This document shows, piece by piece, positions 9,601 to 21,700 of a stretch of 64,000 bases of DNA. A program made the position numbers and the translations under genes. This DNA comes from Cepaea nemoralis (Eukaryota; Mollusca; Gastropoda; Stylommatophora; Helicidae). The notes below the pieces were generated by a model. That model searched no databases, was not told where the DNA came from, and saw only the letters and a list, made by a program, of their open reading frames with translations. The stretch is from positions 112,001-176,000 of the forward strand of contig JACEFZ010027761.1 of NCBI GenBank assembly GCA_014155875.1, read 5' to 3'. Within the stretch, counting starts at the first letter, position 1, and every line of letters starts with the position of its first letter.

Positions 9601-12600
9601 GTCCCCTCACTGTCTCTCCCCTCACTGTCTCACTTTCTCTCCCCTCACTGTCTCTACCCTCACCATCTGTCCCCTTACTGTCTCTCCCCTCACCGTCTCT
9701 CCCCTCACTGTCTCTCCCCTCACCATCTCTCCCCTCACTGTCTCTACCCTCACCATCTCTCCCCTCACTGTCTCTCCCCTCACTGTCTCTACCCTCACTG
9801 TCTCTCCCCTCACTGTCTCTACCCTCACCATCTCTCCCCTCACTGTCTCTACCCTCACCATCTCTCCCCTCACCATCTCTACCCTCACTGTCTCTACCCT
9901 CACCATCTCTCCCCTCACTGTCTCTCCCCTCACTGTCTCTCCCCTCACTGTCTCTCCCCTCACTGTCTCTACCCTCACCATCTCTCCCCTCACTGTCTCT
10001 ACCCTCACCATCTTTCCCCTCACCATCTCTACCCTCACCATCTCTCCCCTCACTGTCTCTACCCTCACCATCTCTCCCCACACTGTCTCTCCCCTCACTG
10101 TCTCACTTTCTCTCCCCTCACTGTCTCTCCCCTCACTGTCTCTCCCCTCACTGTCTCTCCCCTCACTGTCCCTCCCCTCACCATCTCTCCCCTCACTGTC
10201 TCTACCCTTACCATCTCTCCCCTCACTGTCTCTACCCTCACCATCTGTCCCCTCACTGTCTCTCCCCTCACCATCTCTCCCCTCACTGTCTCTCCCTGAT
10301 ACCCAGAAATGTTTTAGGAAATAAAGACACCGGCATGATACCAACCACATCGCCCACTTAGTGCTGTTTGGCCTATACAAATCTGTCTAGCAACATACAC
10401 ACAGTGCTCTTAGGTGTGTACAAGAGACCTTTGACTTTCTCTTGGCAGATATGGAGTTCTCTTGGCAGATATGGAGTTCTCTTGGCAGATATGGAGTTCT
10501 CTTGGCAGATATGGAGTTCTCTTGGCAGATATGGAGTTCTCTTGGCAGATATGGAGTTCTCTTGACAGATATGGAGTTCTCTTGGCAGATATGAAGTTCC
10601 AGTTCCAGATTCGCTGGTTTCTGGCAGGGCAGTCCCCATGTCAATGAAACTGATCCCAGGTTGGGACACCAGGCTCACTCTTATAGATGCAAGTCCTTCT
10701 CAGAGCTTAGATGACCGGAACACTAGTGCATTGGGCTGGAGATATCAAACTCAGTCTTCTACATGACTCACAGCCAACCAGCTAACGAGTCTGTGGTTTG
10801 ACAGTAAACAGCCTCCATGGCAAGCATGATTCAGACAAAGTGAGAATATAGGGGGAACTGAAGAAGAAATATTTAGAGACTCTGAAAGCCTCAATGAAGA
10901 ACTGCAGTGTTGACTTTAAAATCTGGGAGATGATAGCTGCTGATTGCTCTGCTTGGTATAGTGAGATATCTGTGGAACTTGCTGTATGGGTCCTGAAGAC
11001 TTATGTGGGAGAAGTGGTAGTGATTGAAAAGTAACAAATCGAAGAAGTTACCTAGAAGTATACTATGCAAAACACAAAAGTCAATGTTAACATTGCCTGA
11101 TTGACAAGTGGCACTTCTCTGTTCTCATTGTCTCTCCCCTGTCCTCATTTTCTTTCCTCTCACTTCAGTGTCTCTCCCTTCACTGTAACAGACTGTTGTG
11201 GGGCTGAGATCTAGCCAAACACCTCTGAACCCACTCTGGAGCGGACATTTGGCACTTATTTGTCCTCACTGTCTCTTCCTTCATTGTTTCTCTCCTTGCT
11301 GTCTCTCTAATAACTGTCTCTCCTCTCACTGTCTCTCACCTCACTGTCTCTTATCTCAGTTTCCCCTCACTGTCTCTCTCCCCACTGTCTCTATCTTCAA
11401 GAATAGAATTGAAAGCTGGAGTTAACATACCAGGATTCCAACCTGTCACCCAGAAAAAGTTAGCATTTTGGGATTTGAACCTAGCAACAGATGAATTTGT
11501 TTAATTTAGTTTTAACAACCTGCAAGCCAAACTAAAAAGTTGTTGCATGTATAAAGATAGTCAGCATGATGCAGGGCAAATGAAATAGAGAGAGAGCTAA
11601 AACACCCAGAGAAGAGAATAAGAAACACAAATGTATAATTTGGGAAGGACCTGGAGAGAGCTGCAGGAGATAGCAGAAGATAGGACGGTTTGTCGTGAGT
11701 TGGTTGAGCGTCTACGTGCCAGTGGGGGATAAGAGGCGAAAGAAAAACATGATACAATTATTTTTGTACAAATTGCGTTCGCTCACTTTCAACTCAAGTG
11801 CAGTCCATACACGTACTACAACTTTTGGTGCACTGAACTGACTTTTGCATGTGGATTAGCTTTCCCTATTACTGTCCCTCACCATCAGGCACTTTGATGT
11901 CTGAGATATTTGTCATTTACACCCCAGAGTTAAGGACAAAAAGTGTAGGGGTTGAACATGCAACCTCAGCAACAGCACATTGAATGTGTAAGAACGAATG
12001 CTTTTGTCCATTCTGACATGCTGACCTATATATACAATGGTTCTGATACTGTATGTTTTGTTTCAGGGGCTGTTGAACTTGAAAATCTACCACTGAAGAA
12101 AGATGCACTGAAAAGTTTGGATATTCCAATTGAAGTCAGATCTGGTATGGATTAGAATCGTCTTCTTATAGTTACAGTACATGTATGTCTGGTCTGTATG
12201 TTTGTCCACAGCCTGTTGTCCGTGTGTTTCTAGTCATTTCTCATACAGATGTTTCTTCATGCCACATTGTCATCTGTCTAATGTTTTCTCTGGCCCCTCT
12301 GTGAACCGTGAGCCCTTCTAAAAAAAAATAATTCTAGTTTCTTTAGTGAACATTTCAATTTTTGAATATTAAAAATGATGCATATGTTGGGGGGGGGGGG
12401 GGGGGGGGGGGAATAAGAATTTTAGAAAGGCTTAGGTGGGGCATAGCACAAAAAAGTTTGGGAAACACTGCTCTAGATTGTAAGTTTAGTTTAGTAAAAC
12501 TGGAATTTGTTGATGAAGGCTTTGTCCGCAACGTCTATTTTGTTACTTACAATCGTGTTCTAGTAAATATTACCATCTACTTCTTGTTTTTTCGTGCTTC

Positions 12601-15600
12601 ATTCATTGTATAAGTGAAGTTGGGGAGTCATCATTGTTTTCATTATGAGAAAACAATAAGTGGAACATGTGACATCTGGAAATATTTGTGAAGAGTGACA
12701 GAGGAAGACAGCAAGAGAAAATTCTTGACAGTCTTGTGTCACGGCACGGAAGGGAGTCAGCACATGAATTGATCCATGCTGTCGGAGATCACAATTTATG
12801 AAGAAGCAGGCTCGTGCATGGCAGCCAGCAAGGCACATGATGATGATATGAAGGAGATCTATTCATTTATATGGTCTATGATCTGTGCTAGGTTTTCACA
12901 AATAAAATACTTGTGGTTTGCTTTTTTCTGTCTTGTGATAAAAATATTAGGATGCATGGGTGCACTTGTGGTGTACTTTGCTGGGTGAAGGAACTTATTC
13001 CCTTCAACTTTCACGCAGCTTTCAGCACTTTGCCTGTTACTTCCTTAGTAACTTAGTGATATCACTTAGATCCAGTCAAAGTACCTCTTGCCTCATTCAT
13101 GTGCTTGTGGTTAGCCTTGGTGAAGTTAATACAGTTTGCTGTTGATCCAGTTTTTCCTAGCAATGACACATTGTAGAATAAACTGACTGGCACCTTGCCG
13201 TTTTGACAGACAATAGTTTGTAAAAAGGAAGCTATACCTCTCCATAGCACAAAGCCTAGGCAGAGAACATGTGTTGCCCATGCAGTATAACCCTCTCTCG
13301 GTCTGCCTAGTTTACTCTAGAGGAAAGGTAACAGCAATACATCTAGAACAAGACACGCTGCAGCAGCTGCCGGATCAGCAAAGCAATGCTCTAACTGTCT
13401 CCCTGTCGGAGCTTCCATCCTAGACCAGCTGACGACCAGGAACTGTCTGCCCTGCCATGACATTTAGTCTTTATTTTGCAGTTCCTTGCACTAGAGTAAG
13501 GCTTGCATCCTCCCAATTGCACTCCTAGAACTGAAACTAATAGTTTGCAGTTGTGCCAGCCTTTCCTAATAGCAAGGACACGTGGTAGAATAAACTAGAA
13601 TGTAAACTTTATACTATGAAAGTCTCCATCATAAGGTTGATCATATAATTTATTGAGCACTGATTGGTCTATAAATAAGAGGCAAGCTCCATATACCAAA
13701 TATGCCACTAGTTGTGGAAAAAGCCTGTTTGTAACCATATAAAGCCATATGAAGGAATATAAACTTTGTAATAAGAGCTATATTGATTAGTACTCTAACC
13801 TACTGACATAGGAGTTCAGTTCCCAGTAGTGCTACTGTTGAATGGCTATAATCAGGTTGGCTCTGCTGTTGACTCAAGTCTCATAAAGTAGCTGCTGAAG
13901 ATATCTCTGGCAAAGTACAGGTGGTGGACAATATTGAGCATATTATCCTGTGTGTACAGTTGGGTCACCAGAATTATGGCCTAACAAGGTTTCTATGGGA
14001 TGTGGTAGCCATTCCCAGACTATTCTTTGCTTCCCTTATGAATCTCAGTAGCATATGGATAGGGTATATGGTGCTAGCCCCGTATATAGTAAAGCCCACG
14101 AGCAATCAATGGGTCACATGGTCAATATCACACCGGCCACTATTACTTTCCAGGGCATTTCCTGGTAACCATTTTAGGTTGGGTAGACCTGGGAGTCCAT
14201 GCCATTTTAACAAATCCACTTCAGTTTGAAGCAAGCGTGTTAATCACTGCTACCCTGTCTCCCCCGATAAGCTTTAATGGCAAGTAAATTAACTTACTTT
14301 GTTACTGTAATGTGTACTCTGAGGGGCGGGTGCGTGAGTCATAATATTTTGAGAAACATTGGGCCTCATGGATAGATTTAGGCATTCACATAAAACATCT
14401 GTTGTTGTGTATGGTTGGAGAATATGAATGTATGGCTTTGTTGATATAGCTACATGTTGAAGCTTTGCTTAGTGTTTAGATATAGGTTTAAACTGTCATA
14501 ACTACTTTCTTTAGTTCATATTGGTTTATGGGTATTGATCTGTTACAGCTGTGTTTCATGCAGGTGTTTGTTGGCTGGTCGATAGGAAAGGAATGATGTG
14601 TTTCAAACCTTTAGGAATGTGTCTTTGTTTCCTTCTATGGCTATTTAGAAATGTGTCTTTGTTTCCTTTTATGACTATGTAGGAATATGTCTTTGTTTCC
14701 TTCTGTGACTATTTAGGAATATGTCTTTGTTTCCTTCTATGGCTATTTAGGAATGCGTATTTGTTTCTTTCTATGGCTATTTAGGAATGCGTATTTGTTT
14801 CTTTCTATGGCTATTTAGGAATATGTCTTTGTTTCTTTCTATAGCTATTTAGGAATGTGTCTTTGTTTCCTTCAGTGGTTGTTTAGGAACATGTCTTTGT
14901 TGCCTTCTATAACTATTCAGGAATGTGTCTTTGTTTCCTCCTATGGCTATTTAGGAATATGTCTGTTTTTTTTCTATGGCTATTTAGGAATATGTCTTTG
15001 TTTTTTTCTATGGCTATTTAGGAATGTGTCTTTGTTTTCTTCAGCGGCTATTTAGGAATCTGTCTTTTGTTTCCTTCTTTAACTATAGCCTTCTGATTCC
15101 TACGCAGACTTCCATCCATTCTTGCACTTTTTCTACTTCTTACCCACTTTCCACACCTTCCAATCTCTATTCCTTCCATTCTCTGTTCTTCTGTAATTTT
15201 TCCTTCCTCCATTTTCCACCCTCTCACAACTCCTTTTTCCTCTTCCTATCATGCTCTCACAGTACACCAACAATTTCTTGCCTCTTGCATTCAGTGTATC
15301 AGTCTGGCTGTAACATATCATATTGCGACTGACCTATATTTCAAGGATTAAGACACTGTGGATTGGTGCCGCAGACAGCAGATCACATACTCCAAGACTG
15401 CCCAAAATACAACATATCTAGGCAAACCTTCTGGCTTAGAGAAACAACAGTGGAAGATAAACTCTATGGACCACTGAGTGAACTAAAATAGTTAAATTCA
15501 AACAAAAGACAACATTGCGCTTATAGACATGTTTCAAGTGAATGAAAGAAAAAGAAGGATCAAGTCACTAGTAGTAGTTATCACTGTTTTTGCCACTGTT

Positions 15601-17391
15601 TTTGCTTCTCTTCTGACTGCCTGTTTGTACCTATATTTATTATATTGTTTTAAAAAGTCTCAGTTTACACCCTAAGACACTTGGGTTCACTTTGTTATTT
15701 AGGAATGTTATAACTGTTGTGTTTGGTAGGTGTGTTCAACACATTTATTCATTTATTAATTTATTCAGTTCATATGATAGATAACTCTGCAGTATGCACA
15801 TGACGAGCTGTAGCAAAATATGCCAGGCAAAAAATTGTGCAACATAATGTTTGGATTCTGTGTTTAAATTAACTTATGAAATACATTGTTTTGAATCTTT
15901 GTTCTCTCCTACTCCTATTTGCTTACGTAAAGTATCATAATTTGTCAACGCTATGAAATACTTTCAGGCTTCATTGGAAAAATCACACTGCAGATCCCAT
16001 TGCGGAGACTGAGAAGCGAACCATGGGTCATTTCCATTGAAAAGCTCTACATGGTCACTGGACCATTGGCAAAACTTAATGTAAGAGCTGAAATAATAGT
16101 TGTAAAATATTGTTTCATTTAGTGTTATATTTGGTATTTGAAATAAACGGTTTAGTAGTGATGGTTGGTTAAGGCAATTCCATGATAGATTCTGCTATGT
16201 TAATATCTGCCCTGTAGCTCTATATGTCATCCATAAGTTTCTACGACCCCAATGGACAAGTAAAGGATAGGAACACTGTAAACTTCCAGTAAAAGGCAAC
16301 TAAAGAGGGACTAGCTATTTCACACCATAGAAAAACAACAACCAATCAATCATGAACTGGCCAACAAAGGGCTTGGCATGCATGGTTGTGGGCTATACTC
16401 TGCTAGGAGTCTAGGGAAAAGGAGAGGAACTTCATCTGTGGGTTGTTTGCTTGCCACACTGGTTGTTTCCATGGTCAAGATCTTCCAGTATTCCCTATCT
16501 TCAGCGTGTGCTAACATAAAAAATGTGGCACTGCCGTAGCCAGTACGTTCTTTAATGTTGAGTCCTGGATTTCTCACGCTCAAAAGATGGGATTTGAGTG
16601 GTGGTTAAAGGTGTAGTGTCTAACTAAGAAGGTGGGATTTGAGTGACTTAGAGGTAGGGTGTCTAACTCAGAAGGTGGGATTTGAGTGACTTAGAGGTAT
16701 GGTGTCTAATTCAAGATGGGATTTTGATGTTTTAGAGGTATGGTGTCTAACTCAGAAGGTTGGATTTGAGTGACTTAGAGGTATGGTGTCAAACTCAAAA
16801 TGAGATTTTAGTGTTTTAGAGCTATGGTGTCTAACTCAGAAGGTGGGATATTAGTGGCTTAGAGGTATGATGTCTAACTCAGAAGGTGGGATGTAAGTAG
16901 CTTAGAGGTATGGTGTCTAACTCAAAAGATGCTAGATTCCAAAACATATAGGAACATTCTCAGGTCAAGTTTTGCCAAGGGAATTGGTCCTAAAAATGCT
17001 ACATTGAAGTCAAACGTGTTGGCTGAAAGAAGCAGATATCCCAGTTTTGCTGTAAATGGATGACAACTCAACCAATATCATTTTCAAAATAAATGAACAT
17101 TCTTATAATACATCGTCCACCAAGTGCCATTTGGTCTAAAAAATGATGTTGGCATCATATATCAAGAATAAACGATTGAACTTTATTTTCAAAGGGTCTT
17201 GAGCTAGGCATGCAGGCCTCTTACAATTGACCCTTCCTACCAATCACCATTCACACATAAATTATATCTTTTTATTGTACAGATTAAATTCATTTGGTAG
17301 TAAACACAACAGTATGAACGCTGAGTAGAGTGACCGTATAAACTACATATGTTATGTTGTGTGTGTGTGTGTGTGTGTGTGCACACGCGCA

Positions 17392-17422
<31 letters not shown>

Positions 17423-18628
17423 TGCATACAGACACACACTACATGCTGCAAGTTTTTTTTTTTCTTTTGCATGTTTTTCAATGTTGGGACAAATTTGGAC
17501 AAAGGTGTGCAATGTGTATAATAATCAGGTGCTATCTCCACTTGACTGCAATGGATCTCCAACACTGTCTGTCTCTCACCTTGATTGTACATTCTGTCAG
17601 ACTGCTGTTCAGCCATCTCTTGAGTTATCTTCCCACTTGTATCATTGTCTACCTCTTGCTCTCTTGCCTTCAACCTTACCCTCCAGTATGGTTTTTATAA
17701 GAGTGTTATGTCTTTTCACGTGGCCAAAATATTTCACATGCCTCTTTTTTATTTCTTTCATCAACTCTCTTTTCATTCCTTCCCAGTCTCTGTATTTAAT
17801 TGTTTTTGTTTCCATGAAATACAACATATTCTTCTGTATTTCCACACATCCAGGGCCTTTATTTAACTTTCTGATTACTTGTTCATTGTCCAGGCTACAA
17901 TCTGCTTATATTTCATTTTTCCAGCCTTTGCTTTCATGACTCCCATGACTATTAGGACCTCTGATGATTTTACCACTGTCGAGTCTTTGTTATATTCTTC
18001 TAACTGTTCATCACTATAATCAGTTCTTGGAGCATATTTCTGTTGAATTACTTTGACGAAAGGTTTTGCCTTAATTTTGAATAGTATCATTCTATCTTTA
18101 TGGGCCAGAATCCACTAAATTTTTCTGTAAATTTCTTTTCACTAAAATTCCTACCCCTCGCTCATAATGAGCTCCTCTCGTGTTAATGAATATATAATCA
18201 TCTCTCTTTATGTAACTAGCATCATCCGTCTCGTTTCTGATATACTTTGAATATCCAAATTCATATTTTTCTCTTCTGAAATTAGATTATAGAATTTTCC
18301 TGCTTGGTATAAGGTGTGTACTTTTCACGTACCAATTTTCAGACATCTTCTACTTTTCAGGTAGTTAGTTTCAGAATTAGTTTTGCCGGCTCCATGGCTA
18401 AAGGATTGCTAACGCGGTTCGTGAGCCGGGTACCAGGCATTTGAAGCTCAGCTGCGACCGATTTGTGCAGCAGACCACGTCGTGTTGTAGTATAACGTGC
18501 TGGTATGGGAGCCGGTCGCTCAGAAAGCAATGGCAAACTACTGAACGTAACACTTACCTAGTACATCAACAGCAGCTGAAAAATGCTAGTGTTGACTGCA
18601 ACGTCCCGTAAGGGATATGCAAAAACCC

Positions 18629-18712
<84 letters not shown>

Positions 18713-21700
18713 AGTTTCAGGATGCATCCTTTCAAGAGAATTTGAGATGCATGCATTATTATTCACTGCCTTATTCACTATAGGAGTTGTCACTTCCCTG
18801 AGTGTATTTACAACAGGCTGATCTCTGGGGGGCAAAAGAATTCCCATATCGCTGCTTTTCTTTAGTTGTATTTCCATTGCTGACCTTGGGATATTACATG
18901 GTGAGGTCCCAATCTCTTCCACGATATTCTGCCATGTTCTCTACTGTGTCCTGTTACACCTTGCGTGTGCCACATACTCTGCTGTTTCACTTTTCAAGCT
19001 ATTGATCTGTACAGATTCATCCACCTTGTTCATCGTCCCAGTCTTTTGTTTACTAGGGATAGACATATCATGTTTAGAAGGAAATTACCCCTACTTCACT
19101 CTTGTAGTTTAGCCAGTCAGCCAAGACTGTTGCCTGTGGTGTGGCTATCACTGTACACAAACGTTATTCATGGAGCCATACATGAGCTAGGTAAAGAGAT
19201 GGGAACCAAATAGGATCCTGGTCTGTCCTTAATGATAATAAATTAGCAAGACATGAGTAATAGTAAAAAGTTAAGAAATAATATTTTAGTTGGATGTTTT
19301 GGTAATGTCAGTTTTTTTGTCTGTCTTTTCTTCCAACTAAACATGCAGTATGATGAAGAAAAGGAAAAAAAGTATGAGGAGGAACAGAAAAAAGTGATGC
19401 TAGATGCCCTCGAAGAGAAATGGAAGGTAATATTATTGTTTTGTTTGTTTGCAAAGTTATTACAGTAGAACTTTTGTCTTTTATAAATTATTTTAAAGTT
19501 TTCTATTGAATATACCACAGAGGAACAGAATAGGGCTAGCAAAATCTGCATTTTATCAAAATGAAGAACATCTCATATCCCTGTCATTGGAGGTTAGACA
19601 AATAATTCTTGCATTTGACATAGAACCAGTTTTAACATGGCTGTCTGGACAATTACTGGCAACTTGCCGTCTTGATAGACGATAGTTTGTTACATTATGC
19701 TTATAAAAAGGCATAATAACTTCTCCTTCGCACAGCGCCTGGGCTGAATTGTAGAGACCATGTGTTGCCCATGCAGCAACACAGCCTGCCTAGTTTACTG
19801 TAGGGCAAAGGTAATACCAATATATCTGGAACAAGACCAGCAGCCAGATCAGCAAAGCAATGCTCTGATTGTCTGCCTGTCAGAGCTTCGATCCTAGTTA
19901 AGTTGCTGACCGTGGCCTAGGGCCTAGTCTGTCCTGCCATGACATTTAATCTTAAGCTGCATTTCCTCACACCCCAGGAGAATTAGTAAAGAAATTTTAA
20001 AAATTTAAACAAATTGTCTTAGAGATGTATCTTTACAGCAGAATACTGATAATTCCTTGGACACTCAAGACAGGTAATCTAAATATTTTGAAAGAGGCTA
20101 AGACACTCAAGACAGGTAATCTAAATATTTTGAAAGAGGCTAAGACACTCAAGACAGGTAATCTAAATATTTTGAAAGAGGCTAAGACACTCAAGACAGG
20201 TAATCTAAATATTTTGAAAGAGGCTAAGACACTCAAGGCAGGTAATCTAAATATTTTGAAAGAGGCTAAGACACTCAAGACAGGTAGTCTAAATATTTTG
20301 AAAGAGGCTAAGACACAGACAACTATTGACAAACATCAGAAAGAGGCAGTCATAAATTGTAGACACATGAGAAGAGAAAAATCTGGAACATGTTTTGACA
20401 ACTGCAAAGATTTATGGAAAGGGAGATGGGAAAAGACAATGAGAAATGATTCTTTACACATTTTTTTCATGGCGTGAAATAGTGTCAGCACACAAATTGA
20501 TACATGCTTTTGGAAATAAAAAGATGTAATAATAAATAGTTTATAAATTAATTTCAAATAAACAATGAGTCATATGTAATAATACAAAGTCTAGAAATTG
20601 TTTTGAAATAAAATAAGTCACAAGTAATAATAAATAATGTAGTGAAATGTCCAGAGGACTGGCTCATTACAGCGGTTGGCCGAACATTCTGTGCTGCAGT
20701 TCCAGTTATTAGATACAGAACTACACCTATCCTCAATCCAGCAATAAAAGAACCTATCCCTCTGTACGCCAATTCCAATTGCATTTATCAGTTTACATGG
20801 AGGTACCAGTCTACCTACATTGGCAAAACAGAGAGGCACTTGAATAAAAGGGTGGTTGAACACCTACCCAACTGGATAGACAGAATAATAAACAAAGACT
20901 CTGCCAACCTGAAAATGCCTACACACCACAAATCACCTATGTCATCGATTGGACAGCACATTTTGGAAACCGGTTACGTGATTGATAAAGACAATGCCTT
21001 TCGTGTGTTGTTTAACACATAAAATGGTCGCATGTTAAAGCTGGCAGAAGCAATTGCCATTCATTTACAAGAACCAACTTTGTGCAAACAAACAGACATG
21101 ATAGTCAGTTTAATATTACTTTGGTAGATAATTCATATTATTATGTGAATATGGGTGTTGTATTTTTCAGCTTGAAGAATTTATCTTATTGCTTTAGTTT
21201 ATGTTGTGTGATTTCTCCAGTATGTACCTGACGAGATGCAGCGAAATATGCCAGGCAATAAATTTTGCAATCTATTGCTTGTGTCTTTATTATTCAAAAT
21301 AATAATAAAAAGTCGAGAAATTGTTTTAAAATAAAATAGTGTCATCAGGAATAATAAATAGTCTAGAAGTTATTTTTAATTAAAACTGAGTCGTGAATAA
21401 TAATAAATAGTTGAGAAATTTTTTCGAAATTGAACAGACTTGCTTGTTTTGGAAGTTATGTTATTTGTGTGCACGAAATTGGACCAAAATCTCATTTATC
21501 TTAAATGCAGATATTACAGCATTATTTGTTTTAAATATTGTTTTTGTTGTTAGATCTCCCAGGGCGTGCAGCAGGATGCCTCCTCCTCATCTTCCTGGTT
21601 TTCCTATGGAACTTCCATGGCTGCAAACATTTTGGAAAACATCCAGGTAGGATCCTGGAAGATGACATGCCTCATTATCTTTGTCTTAGTTTTCTTGACA

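Noticed and set aside
6951..10361. 1136- and 1102-codon + strand ORFs and several minus-strand ORFs
   Set aside because: They are readings of a 15-bp satellite whose period is divisible by three; overlapping open frames exist on both strands, with low-complexity peptides and no flanking gene structure.
10373..10678. ORFs with a repeated [16 protein letters not shown] peptide
   Set aside because: Pure translation of the 20-bp minisatellite at 10437-10605.
17237..17673. ORFs with His/Thr or Cys/Val runs
   Set aside because: They read the (GT)n/(GA)n microsatellite.
18566..18922. Poly-Gly and poly-Pro ORFs
   Set aside because: They translate the 81-nt C run and its SINE flank.
20640..21022. 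Host gene with GIY-YIG nuclease domain
   Set aside because: The order of motifs and the frameshifted EAIAIH...LCKQT tail are those of Penelope-like retroelements.
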